Assembly (NCBI RefSeq): GCF_012027495.1
Contig: NZ_SNUK01000003.1
Span: 1-64,000, forward strand
Origin: Thermococcus sp. JdF3
GTDB lineage: Archaea > Methanobacteriota_B > Thermococci > Thermococcales > Thermococcaceae
Length of the DNA stretch: 64,000 nt
Direction of reading: 5' to 3'
In this document: in pieces, positions 34,817 to 43,640 of the stretch
Position numbering within the stretch: position 1 is the stretch's first letter
How the letters are laid out: the number at the start of each line of letters is the position of its first letter
Position numbers and translations under genes: made by a program
The notes under the pieces: model-generated
The model's database searches: none
Seen by the model: only the letters and a program-made list of their open reading frames with translations
Told to the model about the DNA's origin: nothing

Positions 34817-36826
34817 TCACTTCCTCCTCCTGAGAAGAACCGGGAGGAGTGCGAGGCCCACGAGGGCCGCTGGGCCACAGGTGCTTCCACCCTCTCCGGT
34901 CTCGGTCTGGCTCGGGCTGCTGGTGCCAGTGCTTCCGCCGACGGTGTAGGTGGTCTCGCCGGTGTTGCCGTAGAAGTCGGTCGCGATCACCTTGATGGTG
35001 AACTCGCTTGCATCAACGCCCGGAATCTCGGTGTAATAGGTGGCCTCGACCTCTGCCGGCTTCATCGAGAACGCCGGGTATTCCGCCAGAACCTTGCCAT
35101 CGCTGATTATCTGCACCTTCATGTCCCTGATTCCGACGTTGTCGCTGGCGGTGACGTAGACCTTGAACCTCTGTCCCGGCCTGGGCTTGCCCGGCATGAG
35201 GTAGCCTACCTTAACCTCAGGCCCCTGGGTGTCGGCTTCCTTGACGACGGTTATCTGGCTGACGCCGGTCGGGACGGTGACGTTGAGGAGCATGTAGTAG
35301 GTTCCGCCGATTTCCCTCTCGCCGAGGACGGTGTAGGTTATGTTGGTGTGCTCCGGATCAACCTTGGCTCCCGCGGGTATCTCGAGGACGAAGGGCCCGC
35401 TGACGGCGTTGTCAAGCTCGTTCACGAACTTGACGGCGGTTCCGTCTTCACCGTTCTGCCTGTAAACGATGAACTTCTGCGGTATCGGGAGGGAGCTTAT
35501 GCCCTCGTGAAGGACGTCGCCGGCGAGCGGGAACTTCACGGTGCCGTTTTCATAGACGTAGATGACCTGCGAGCCGTACCAGCTCGGGGTGGTGTAGCCC
35601 CTGCTCTGGTCGGCCTGGCTCGGCGGGTTGCTGGTCTTGTCCGGGGCGCCGGTGGTGGTGACGGTGTAGAACCAGTGCTCGTTGCCCTCCCTGTCGATGT
35701 AGAGGACCGGCTTGTCCCTGTGAATGTGTCCGGCAAGGACGAGCCTGACGTTGTACTTCTCGACGAGCTGGAGGAAGGTTCTGGCTATCTCGTCGTACTC
35801 GCCGTTCTTACCTTCCCAGTCCCAGCTAACGTATTTGGTCAGGGTCTGCCAGTCACCGTCATCGAAGGCGGTGTAGCCCTTTATGGTCCCGCCCCACTTG
35901 CCGTCGGGGGTGCTGTACCAGAACGGGTGGTGGACGAGGACTATCGGTACCTTGTCAGGGTGGCTCTTGAGGACCTCCTCCATCCACTGGAGCTGTTCGA
36001 GCTCGGGGTGCCTCTCCTCGCCTCTGCTGTCCAGACCGATTATCAGAAAGTCACCTATGACCTCGTAGAAGTACCTGGGGCCAACGTACTTGTTGTAGTA
36101 GGTCGGCGGGTGGTCGTGGTTGCCCTTTATGCTTATGAAGGGCGTGCCCGCGGCGGTTCCGTGGAGTATTGCCTCGTCGAACATCTTGTAGCCCTCGCTG
36201 TCGCCGTTGGTATCGACGTCGTCACCCGTGCTGATTATGAGGTTGATGACGTTCTCACTCTGCAGGCCCGTCATAGCGTAGTACGTCATAAAGCTGTCGG
36301 CGGCGGTGTAGCTGTGCATCGCGTAGGGGTGGTCGCAGTACTTGAGTATCTCGGGAATGCTCTTCTGGAAGTACTCCCCGCAGACGAATCCCGTCTTGGA
36401 GCCGCTCGTGACGTGGAGGTCGCTACCGTGGGCTATCCGGAGAACCGTCGGGGCGTTCTTCATGATCCACACGCCGTTGGGTATCGTGACCTCGCCCCTG
36501 TCGCTCTTGACGACGAGGAAGTAGACGTCCGGAACCGCGTCCTCCGGTATCTTGGCCTTGATGATGCCGTTCTCGGTGCCGACGATTTCAAGGTCATAGG
36601 GTCCGTGGAGTATCGAGACTATCTGGAGGGACTGGATTGCAGCGCCTTCCGCCGGCTGGATTTCAATGACGTCCCCCGGCTTCCCTATAGCTGGAACCCC
36701 CGGGAGCGGCTGAACGAGGATCTCTCCCGGTGTCACGCTGCTTGAAGCTGCCCAGACGGTGCTCACTGGAACCGCCGCTATGGTAAGCAGGGCCACCAAA
36801 AGGGCCATAAGCTTGCCGGCCTTCAT
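34817..36826 (-). CDS. Secreted metallophosphoesterase with CGP-CTERM anchor
   Basis: 669 aa. A signal peptide (~1-25) and a beta-rich region (~30-130) precede a calcineurin-like phosphoesterase: AHGSDLHVTS, IISTGDDVDTNGDS, IKGNHDHP, LVHHPFWYS, LVLAGHIHRDK, supplying the two-metal ligands. Ig-like beta repeats follow. The C-terminus TCGPAALVGLALLPVLLRRRK is the CGP-CTERM sorting signal of Thermococcales (CGP, hydrophobic segment, RRRK), so the enzyme is probably fixed to the cell surface. GGTGATACC precedes ATG 36826. It may release phosphate or nucleosides from external phosphoesters. Confidence 0.88.
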   Translation of the reverse strand: MKAGKLMALLVALLTIAAVPVSTVWAASSSVTPGEILVQPLPGVPAIGKPGDVIEIQPAEGAAIQSLQIVSILHGPYDLEIVGTENGIIKAKIPEDAVPDVYFLVVKSDRGEVTIPNGVWIMKNAPTVLRIAHGSDLHVTSGSKTGFVCGEYFQKSIPEILKYCDHPYAMHSYTAADSFMTYYAMTGLQSENVINLIISTGDDVDTNGDSEGYKMFDEAILHGTAAGTPFISIKGNHDHPPTYYNKYVGPRYFYEVIGDFLIIGLDSRGEERHPELEQLQWMEEVLKSHPDKVPIVLVHHPFWYSTPDGKWGGTIKGYTAFDDGDWQTLTKYVSWDWEGKNGEYDEIARTFLQLVEKYNVRLVLAGHIHRDKPVLYIDREGNEHWFYTVTTTGAPDKTSNPPSQADQSRGYTTPSWYGSQVIYVYENGTVKFPLAGDVLHEGISSLPIPQKFIVYRQNGEDGTAVKFVNELDNAVSGPFVLEIPAGAKVDPEHTNITYTVLGEREIGGTYYMLLNVTVPTGVSQITVVKEADTQGPEVKVGYLMPGKPRPGQRFKVYVTASDNVGIRDMKVQIISDGKVLAEYPAFSMKPAEVEATYYTEIPGVDASEFTIKVIATDFYGNTGETTYTVGGSTGTSSPSQTETGEGGSTCGPAALVGLALLPVLLRRRK

Positions 36827-36870
36827 GGTATCACCAAGAAAAGCTGAAATAAATCGGTTATAAGCTTTCC

Positions 36871-37467
36871 CTACCCACCTTCGTCCAGCGAGGCCAGAAT
36901 CCCCTCTGCCAGCTCTGAACTTCCCCCGAACCGCCTGTACAGGGAATAGTTCGTGACTATCCTTTCGCGCAGCTTCCTGGCGACTCCCGTCTTTCCGTTC
37001 CTCAAGGCCACCCCCAGTCTGGTGAAGTCCACGGCCATCTCCAGGAGGTGCCAGTCAGCCCTGCTGAGGGGCCTTGGGGGCAGGTTCCCATCTATGGTGC
37101 CCTCCGGTTCAAGGGTGCACTTCATCACCGTCGCCTTTCCAAGCTCGTCCTCGTGGGGCTCTTCCCTCCACGTGACCCTTCCGTAGACTCCGGGCAGGGC
37201 TCTTATCCAGCGGTAACGGCCGTTACCTTCGAACTCCAGCTTGACGGGAACGTTCAGGGCCAGCTTTACAATAAGCTCAACATCGTTGGTGGCCTGAAGG
37301 GAGGCGTACGGGTGATCCCTTAGCTCACCAGCGCTCTTTCCACCGAAGAGCTTGAAAAACAGCCGGTTTCCGCCCCTTACAACGCCCACCGGGGTGACGT
37401 TTGATCTCGTGACGAGCAGAACCTCGTAGACCTGCCCCTCGTTGAGGAACTCCAAAAATCCACGCAT
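36871..37467 (-). CDS. DUF447 family protein
   Basis: 198 aa. An FMN-binding-split-barrel-like beta domain (VYEVLLVTRSNVTPVGVVRG, FFKLFGGKSAGELRDHPYAS) is followed by a helical C-terminus. This matches archaeal DUF447 (COG2457), related to flavin-reductase-like folds and of unknown function. AGGTGG lies 4 nt before ATG 37467. It sits between the phosphoesterase and the ABC importer on the same strand; a functional link is not shown. Confidence 0.8.
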   Translation of the reverse strand: MRGFLEFLNEGQVYEVLLVTRSNVTPVGVVRGGNRLFFKLFGGKSAGELRDHPYASLQATNDVELIVKLALNVPVKLEFEGNGRYRWIRALPGVYGRVTWREEPHEDELGKATVMKCTLEPEGTIDGNLPPRPLSRADWHLLEMAVDFTRLGVALRNGKTGVARKLRERIVTNYSLYRRFGGSSELAEGILASLDEGG

Positions 37468-37498
37468 GCGACCACCTAAATGAAATGGGAAAAGGGGT

Positions 37499-38563
37499 TT
37501 AAAGCTGCTGCTTCGGCAGGACGATGATGTCGTCCCTCTCGACGTAGAACGTCACCTGCTGGAGGGGCCTGAGTCCGGCTATCTCCCTGTCGCTGATGGT
37601 TCTGGCGATGATCCTGGTGTCCCCGAAGAGGCCGACGACCTCGATGAAGAATCCGTAGTACTCGATGAGGTCAACGGTTCCGGTAAATGACACCGCGTTC
37701 TCGACGGGCTTGAGCTTTATCCTCTCCGGCCTGATGACTATGACGACGTCGTCGCTCTTGTCAGTGTAGTGGAGGCCATCCAGCCGTATTCCTTCGAACT
37801 CGACGGAAACGCGGTCGCCGTTCCTCTCCACGACCTTTGCAGGAATGACGTTGGTCTTACCCATGAAGCTGGCAACGAACTCCGTCCTCGGAGTCTCGTA
37901 TATTTCCTTCGGTGTCCCCACCTGCTCGACGGTTCCGACGTTCATGACGGCAATCCTGTCGCTTATGGCCATAGCCTCCTCCTGGTCGTGGGTAACGTAA
38001 ATCACCGTTATGCCGAGCTCGCGCTGGATTCTCCTAATCTCCGAGCGCATCTCAAGGCGGAGCTTGGCGTCGAGGTTGCTCAGCGGCTCGTCCAGGAGGA
38101 GAACCTTCGGCTCGACGACGAGTGCCCTGGCGATGGCAACGCGCTGCTGCTGACCTCCGGAAAGCTGGGTCGGGTAGCGGTCCGCGAAGCCCTCGAGCTT
38201 GACGAGCTCGAGCGCCCACTCGACCTTCTTCTTTATCTCCTCCTTGGGGATCTTCTTGAGCTTGAGGCCGTAGGCAACGTTGTCGAAGACGGTCATGTGC
38301 GGCCAGAGGGCGTAGTTCTGAAATACCAGCACCGCACCGCGCTTGCTGGAGGGGAGGTAGGTAACCTCCTCGTCGCCGAAGTGTATGGTTCCGCTGTCCG
38401 GGAAGTCCAGGCCCGCTATGATCCTCAGCGTCGTTGACTTTCCACACCCGCTCGGTCCGAGCAGGGTGAAGAGCTCTCCCGCCTTGATGTGAAGATCTAT
38501 CCCCTTAAGGGCAACCGTTTCTCCGAAGGTTTTAACGATGTTCTCAAGCTTGACGTCAACCAT
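37499..38563 (-). CDS. ABC importer ATP-binding protein (FbpC/PotA type)
   Basis: 354 aa. Walker A GPSGCGKSTTLR (~36-47), Q-loop VFQNYALWPHMTV, signature LSGGQQQRVAIARAL, Walker B VLLLDEPLSNLDAKLR, H-loop VTHDQEEAMA. The C-terminal ~110 residues form the TOBE-type regulatory domain (VIVIRPERIKLKP). This is the ATPase of a binding-protein-dependent importer. ATG 38563 follows GAGGTGG; a start at 38572 lacks support. The permease gene ends 11 bp upstream, so they are co-transcribed. Confidence 0.92.
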   Translation of the reverse strand: MVDVKLENIVKTFGETVALKGIDLHIKAGELFTLLGPSGCGKSTTLRIIAGLDFPDSGTIHFGDEEVTYLPSSKRGAVLVFQNYALWPHMTVFDNVAYGLKLKKIPKEEIKKKVEWALELVKLEGFADRYPTQLSGGQQQRVAIARALVVEPKVLLLDEPLSNLDAKLRLEMRSEIRRIQRELGITVIYVTHDQEEAMAISDRIAVMNVGTVEQVGTPKEIYETPRTEFVASFMGKTNVIPAKVVERNGDRVSVEFEGIRLDGLHYTDKSDDVVIVIRPERIKLKPVENAVSFTGTVDLIEYYGFFIEVVGLFGDTRIIARTISDREIAGLRPLQQVTFYVERDDIIVLPKQQL

Positions 38564-38573
38564 CCCAACCACC

Positions 38574-40412
38574 TCATGTGAGACCTATGAATGAGTACCT
38601 CTGCTTGGTTATCACGTTGGCCAGGACTATGGCTACGATCTGTACCGTCATGAGGAAAACACCGAGCGCGGCGGCGAGGTTCGCGCTTCCGACGGCGCTC
38701 GTCATCAGTTCGACCATTCTTGCTGTTATCGGGTAGTACTCCGGGTTGATGGAACCGAGGGTGATGCCGACGCTGGTCTCGCTCATACAGTAGACGAAGC
38801 TCAGCATTGCCCCACCGAGGAGGTTCAGGAGTATCAGCGGCATGAGGATTCCGGTGAGTGCCTTCCACCTTCCGGCGCCGAGGTTGAGCGCTGCCTCCTC
38901 AAGGGACACGTGAACCTGCTGGATTCCGGCCGAGATGGAGCGCGCCGCGAAGGGCAGACGCCTGATGGAGTATGCCAGCACGAGAACCATCGCCGGGTTG
39001 AAGCCGAGCAGGTTCGTGGGGTCGAGGGGCGTGTCGGGGAACACCTTGGCGAAGAAGAAGAAATAGCTCATGGCTATGACGATACCCGGAACGGCTATGG
39101 GTATCGTTGAGAGGCTGTCGAGAACCGGACCGAGCTGACTCTTCTTGAACCTGCTGGAGGCGTAGGAGGCGGTGAGCGACAGGAGGAGGATGACGATTAT
39201 TGCGGCGGTGGAATACATGATGCTGTTCATGATGACGCGTTCAATGTCCGGCTGGGTTATGATGCTCTGGATGTGGGCGGTGGTAAAACCTTCGGGCCAG
39301 GTTCCAACCCAGCTCTCACTGAACGCCAGAAGAACCACACCCACCTGCGGGAATATCGAGATGAGGAGCATCGGGAGGACGACGAGGTATATGAGCACCG
39401 CCTGCCAGCCCTTGGGCTTGGCGACCCTCGGCTTCCACCTTCCGCCCTTGCTGAGCATCGCGTACTGGCGCAGGCTGACGTACTTCCTGATTCCAAGGAA
39501 CATCAGGATGGCGATGGTGAGCATTATGAGCGCGAGTGCGGCGAGCTGCGGGCTTCCAACGTTGAAACCGCTGGTGAATGCGCTGTAGATCTGGAAGGAC
39601 ATGAGCTTCCTGGCGAGCGGGTTGCCCTGGAAGACTATCGGTGCGGCAAGGTCCTCAAGGCTGAAGATGCCGACGAGGGTTGCACCGGCCGCTATTCCCG
39701 GGAGGGCGAGCGGGAATGTAACGGTTCTGAAGAGGTGGAACCCCCTGCTTCCGAGGTTCTCCGCCTGCTCCTCGAGGGTGGGGTCGATGTTGATGAAGCT
39801 CGCGTAGGCGTTGAGGTAGACTATGGGGTAGTAGGTCATCGCCTGGGCGACTATGACTCCAACGAGACCATCGATGACGATTCTGTGCGGGAATATGTGG
39901 AGGATATCGTAGAACAGCCAGTTTATCAGGCCGTTGGGAAGGAACATCTTCTTGACGATGAAGACGTTGACAAAGGGCGTAACGAGGAGCGGCACGAAGA
40001 GGAGTATTCTGACGATGTTCTTGCCCGGGAAGTCGTAGCGCGCCATGACGAAGGCGAAGACTGTTCCCAGTATCGTGGTCAGGATCATGACGCTCAGGGA
40101 GACTATTATGGAGTTGAGTATCACTCCGAAGTCAACGCCCTGGACGTAGTATATCTGCTCCCCGTTGGGCAGGGTGACCAGTCTGGAGAACTCACCCGTC
40201 GGCCAGCTGATGTAGTACTCCGACGTCAGTATGCTGGTGAACCAGTGGAATGAGAAGTGACCGTTGTACTCGAAGGCCACCGCGAGCATTGCCAGTACCG
40301 GGATTATCAGGAAGGCCACCAGGTACAGGAGTGGGAACAGGAACGAAGTCGTGACGACCGGATCGAACAGGGGTGTTCCAAAGAGTCTCTCGCTCCACTT
40401 GCTTACCTTCAT
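38574..40412 (-). CDS. ABC importer permease, two fused MetI-like domains (FbpB type)
   Basis: 612 aa with about 12 membrane helices in two halves. Each half carries the coupling EAA-like loop: EEQAENLGSRGFHLFRTVTFPLALPGI (in the first half) and SLEEAALNLGAGRWKALTGI in the second. The fused arrangement is typical of the iron(III)/thiamine/2-aminoethylphosphonate (COG1178) permeases. TATA CTTTAAATAG and GGAGGTTGATG lie upstream of ATG 40412, so there is an internal promoter after the receptor gene. Confidence 0.92.
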   Translation of the reverse strand: MKVSKWSERLFGTPLFDPVVTTSFLFPLLYLVAFLIIPVLAMLAVAFEYNGHFSFHWFTSILTSEYYISWPTGEFSRLVTLPNGEQIYYVQGVDFGVILNSIIVSLSVMILTTILGTVFAFVMARYDFPGKNIVRILLFVPLLVTPFVNVFIVKKMFLPNGLINWLFYDILHIFPHRIVIDGLVGVIVAQAMTYYPIVYLNAYASFINIDPTLEEQAENLGSRGFHLFRTVTFPLALPGIAAGATLVGIFSLEDLAAPIVFQGNPLARKLMSFQIYSAFTSGFNVGSPQLAALALIMLTIAILMFLGIRKYVSLRQYAMLSKGGRWKPRVAKPKGWQAVLIYLVVLPMLLISIFPQVGVVLLAFSESWVGTWPEGFTTAHIQSIITQPDIERVIMNSIMYSTAAIIVILLLSLTASYASSRFKKSQLGPVLDSLSTIPIAVPGIVIAMSYFFFFAKVFPDTPLDPTNLLGFNPAMVLVLAYSIRRLPFAARSISAGIQQVHVSLEEAALNLGAGRWKALTGILMPLILLNLLGGAMLSFVYCMSETSVGITLGSINPEYYPITARMVELMTSAVGSANLAAALGVFLMTVQIVAIVLANVITKQRYSFIGLT

Positions 40413-40562
40413 TGAGCATCAACCTCCGTTCTGCTTCTGACCATACCCGCCACTCTGAGTTGGTCGAAGTGGAGTCTATTTAAAGATTTCCAAAAATTTG
40501 TTGATTCGCCCATATTGAAAAAGTGCCAAAAAAGAGTGGAAATTCGCAGGAGGATATCAAAC

Positions 40563-42008
40563 TCAACCGAGCATGTTCTTGAGGTCGTCGAGCACTTTCT
40601 GGTACTTGTCCATGGCACCCTGGCGCCACTCCTGGACAAGCTGGTCCTGGAAGTTCCTGTCCTTGACGATCCTGTCGTTTATCTTCTTGGCGTACTCCTC
40701 GGTGAAGGTAACGGTCTGACCGGTCTCAGGGTCCTTGAACTCTATCGGGGCGGTGAGCTCGTCCTTGAGCTGCTCGAACTGCTCCCTGGTTATCTTACCG
40801 TCCTTGTAGGCCTGGACTATAGCGACCCACGCGTCGTGAAGCTTCTGGTTCGGGTCAACGAGGGTGGCCTTGAAGTAGTACTGGAGAGCGCTGACCGTCT
40901 CAAGGGCCCTCTTGTCATCAAACTCAATTCCCTCGGCGTGTATGGCGTCATCGTAGGCCTTCTCAAGGGCGGGCCTGGCTTCGCCGTAGGTCTTACCCTC
41001 GTTCTGGCCCTTGAAGATGACGTCAGCGTAGGGCTTGGTGATGGTCATGTCGAATATCTGCGGGTTGATCGGGAGCCTGTTGACGTCCGGGCTCATCCAG
41101 ACGGCCTGGCCCTCGGTGAGAACCCAGTAGATGAAGGCCTGCGCCGCCTCCGGGTGCTTGGCGTTCTTGAGGAGCGCTATCGGGTCGCCGTTTATGATGC
41201 TCTCTCCCTTCGGTACGACGTAGAGACAGTCGGGGTTCTGCTGCATGGCGGTGTAGCCGTAGAAGTCAATGGTGTTTCCTGCCGCTATCTCACCGTTGAT
41301 AACGGCGTCCCTGACGGCGTCGCTGGCCAGGTAGACCTTGGAGTTGGCCGTGATGAGGGTCATGATGCGCCAGCCCTCCTCCCAGCCGAAGGCCTGGAGG
41401 ATTATCTGGTATATCCTGGTGTTGGAGGTGCTCCTGGTTGGGTCGGCTATGCCGTACTGGGGCGGGTTGAGGGCCCACTCCTCGCTGGCGATGTCCTCCC
41501 ACTTGTTCGGTATCTGGAGGTTCCACTTCTCGAGCTGCTTCTTGTTGACGGTGTATCCGAAGGAGGAGAGTGCGGCAGCTATCCAGTAAACTTTGCCGTC
41601 ATCGTCCTTCCTTACCATGGGCATTCCCGCGAGCTCGGTCGGAAGCGGGTTGCCGAGGAGACCGAGAACCTTCTCATCGGTTATCGGGGCGAGGTAGTTG
41701 GCCTTGTAGAGGTCGTCAAAGAGCGTCGGTCCGCCTCCCCAGCCAACGTCGGCTCCTTTGTCTATGTAGCTGGGCCAGAGGCTCTCCGGAACCTTAATGA
41801 ACTTGATGTCCTCGATGTTATACTGCTTGGCGACGTCGCTCTGGAGGAAGGTCTGCTTGACCATGTACTGTATGGTCGCGTCGTGTCTGGTGACGATGAC
41901 GAGGGTTATTCCGGAGGTTTCACCGCCGTTTCCTCCACTTATGCATCCGCTGGCAACGACGCTGAGGGCAAGAAGCAGGATAAAGCCAATTGCCACGGGC
42001 TTCTTCAT
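40563..42008 (-). CDS. ABC importer substrate-binding lipoprotein (COG1840 type)
   Basis: 481 aa. The signal with lipobox LSVVASGC places it as a lipid-anchored receptor on the outside. Motifs typical of the periplasmic-binding type II fold are LVIVTRHDATIQYMV near the N-terminus, DVGWGGGPTLFDDLYKA, and IPNKWEDIASEEWA. COG1840 members bind Fe(III), thiamine, phosphonates or sugar phosphates; the ligand here is unclear. An insertion-rich C-terminal helical part (KDELTAPIEFKDPETGQTV) is long for the family. AGGTGAT lies before ATG 42008; TATA TTTTATTAAG is upstream. Confidence 0.88.
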   Translation of the reverse strand: MKKPVAIGFILLLALSVVASGCISGGNGGETSGITLVIVTRHDATIQYMVKQTFLQSDVAKQYNIEDIKFIKVPESLWPSYIDKGADVGWGGGPTLFDDLYKANYLAPITDEKVLGLLGNPLPTELAGMPMVRKDDDGKVYWIAAALSSFGYTVNKKQLEKWNLQIPNKWEDIASEEWALNPPQYGIADPTRSTSNTRIYQIILQAFGWEEGWRIMTLITANSKVYLASDAVRDAVINGEIAAGNTIDFYGYTAMQQNPDCLYVVPKGESIINGDPIALLKNAKHPEAAQAFIYWVLTEGQAVWMSPDVNRLPINPQIFDMTITKPYADVIFKGQNEGKTYGEARPALEKAYDDAIHAEGIEFDDKRALETVSALQYYFKATLVDPNQKLHDAWVAIVQAYKDGKITREQFEQLKDELTAPIEFKDPETGQTVTFTEEYAKKINDRIVKDRNFQDQLVQEWRQGAMDKYQKVLDDLKNMLG

Positions 42009-42097
42009 GTTTATCACCTGGTTATGTCAATCGTGGGTGGTTCGAGAAACTTAATAAAAAATTAATGGTTCAAATGGGCAAAGAAAGATGGAGGGAA

Positions 42098-43147
42098 TCA
42101 CTTCCTCCTCCTGTAAAGGGCAAGCGGTATGAGGGCGAGACCGATCAGAGCCGCCGGACCGCAGGTGCTTCCACCGCTGCTGGTCTCCTCCTTGCCGAGA
42201 TTCTGCTGGACGCTGACGGCCCAGTGGACGAAGTTGGTGACGAACTGCGGACCGTCAAGGTCGACTCCATGGTAGGTCGGGCTCCACATGGGCTCGTAGC
42301 CGCCGTAGGGGGTCTCGCCGCTGACAACGAGGACGTTCTTCTTGTCCTCGAAGAGCTGGACAGCCATGAGCGGGAACTCACCGGTGTCGCCGGCGGTGTA
42401 GGCCTGGGCCGCCGGGTCGGTGTTCTCAACGATCTGACCGTCGGCGCTGGTGGTCACGATGATGTATATTCCATCGGCTATTCCGCCGTGGAGGCTCTGC
42501 CAGTTACCGTTCTCATCAACGTAAGCAACGACGCCCGGCCCGTGGAAGAGGACCTTACCTCCGTTCTTAAAGTCCTTGGTGAGCATGTCCTTGTCCGGAG
42601 TACCGCTGTCGGGGTTGACGAGACCGACGACACGGTAGCCGGCTCCAGCGTTGCTGGTGGCATCCTCGGCAGAGCACTGGTCGAGCCTGAGGTTGGCACC
42701 GATGGCGTCGAGAATTGAGTTGGCGAAGTCGATCCTCTGCGGGCCGTCACCGTAGTCCGAATCGCCCGCAACCCAGAGGATTCTGTTTCCGTCGTTCCAC
42801 CACTGGGCGATGGCCTGAACCTCGTCCGGGCTGAAGGCCTGCGTCGGCTGGCCGAGGATAAGGAAGTCCACGTCCTTGATGGCGTCGTAGGTTATTTTGT
42901 CGCCGAGCTGCTTGATTCCAAGCTCATCGGCCTTCTCCGCCGGTCCAATGTAAGCCCAGCTGACGTCGCTGATGGTCTTTATCATTCCCTCAGCGAGGAC
43001 GTTGCCGTCCTTGTCGGTCAGAACTGCCAGACCCTTGTCACTCTCGCCGTGGGCGAGGTCAACACCGACGGTCGTAGCGCTGGCCATGGCAAATCCAAAA
43101 ACACCAAAGAAAACAAACACCGCAAGTATTATTGCAGCCTTCCTCAT
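42098..43147 (-). CDS. Secreted CGP-CTERM protein next to the ABC importer
   Basis: 349 aa. Signal peptide (~1-24, ending ASA), then a flavodoxin/GATase-like alpha/beta region (VGVDLAHGESDKGLAVL, DVDFLILGQPTQAFSPDEVQ, ILWVAGDSDYGDG, VLVVSGETPYGGY). The C-terminus TCGPAALIGLALIPLALYRRRK is a CGP-CTERM anchor. Similar domains occur in archaeal surface proteins without known activity. It lies upstream of the receptor gene in the same direction with GGTGATACC before ATG 43147 and a TATA (GATTTATAAC) above; probably part of the same surface uptake system. Confidence 0.8.
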   Translation of the reverse strand: MRKAAIILAVFVFFGVFGFAMASATTVGVDLAHGESDKGLAVLTDKDGNVLAEGMIKTISDVSWAYIGPAEKADELGIKQLGDKITYDAIKDVDFLILGQPTQAFSPDEVQAIAQWWNDGNRILWVAGDSDYGDGPQRIDFANSILDAIGANLRLDQCSAEDATSNAGAGYRVVGLVNPDSGTPDKDMLTKDFKNGGKVLFHGPGVVAYVDENGNWQSLHGGIADGIYIIVTTSADGQIVENTDPAAQAYTAGDTGEFPLMAVQLFEDKKNVLVVSGETPYGGYEPMWSPTYHGVDLDGPQFVTNFVHWAVSVQQNLGKEETSSGGSTCGPAALIGLALIPLALYRRRK

Positions 43148-43215
43148 GGTATCACCGGGTTATTTAAGGCCCAGGAAGTTATAAATCTTATGAAGTGGAA
43201 AGTTTTTCGGCCCTG

Positions 43216-43398
43216 TTAAACTTTGAAGTCCCTCTGTGAGTTCCTTCTCACCGGCACTGACCGCCTCCCCGCCGTGAGGGGTTTGATCCCTAGTTAACAG
43301 GCAGTTCGGTTCGCGGGCCCATCACATACTCCCGTTGCCGGTTTCGATTCAGCCCGCAGGCCCGTCTAAGGCCCATCACGCCTGCCGCAGAGCGGACA
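43216..43398 (-). pseudogene. Decayed IS605 tnpB 3' end
   Basis: On the minus strand the frame from 43398 reads CPLCGRRDG, like the second knuckle of the TnpB zinc finger, then stops, reopens and ends in IKPLTAGRRSVPVRRNSQR near 43216. The right-end motif lies at 43257-43281 and matches 72-96 at 23 of 25 positions. Internal stop codons show it is dead. The remainder of the 43148-43640 gap (about 43400-43600) is unexplained, with only short open frames on either strand. Confidence 0.5.
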
Positions 43399-43640
43399 AG
43401 GTTATCGCTTCAAAGGGCACCGTTCAGGGTTTCAAACTACCCAAAGACAGTTTCTGAAAGGACGCCATCGAGTTTGTCTATGGCGGCCTCTTCGAGGTCC
43501 TCTTACGTTGGAAGAGCTCAAAAAGTTTCGGTGGTTTAATGGTTGTTAGGCAGTTTACAGCATCCCCCCACGGACGGGGCTTTCAAAAGAAATGGTAAAA
43601 CCCTTAAAGGCTTGTGCCGTTCAGGCTTCAGGTGGTGAGT

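Noticed and set aside
34781-36745. 654-codon open frame opposite the metallophosphoesterase gene
   Set aside because: Same artefact: the sense strand has signal peptide, metal motifs and CGP-CTERM, which leaves no room for a second protein.
43285-43400. tRNA-like stretch with a TTCGATTC T-loop resemblance
   Set aside because: No acceptor stem, anticodon arm or D arm can be formed around it; the region is better explained as the remains of tnpB.
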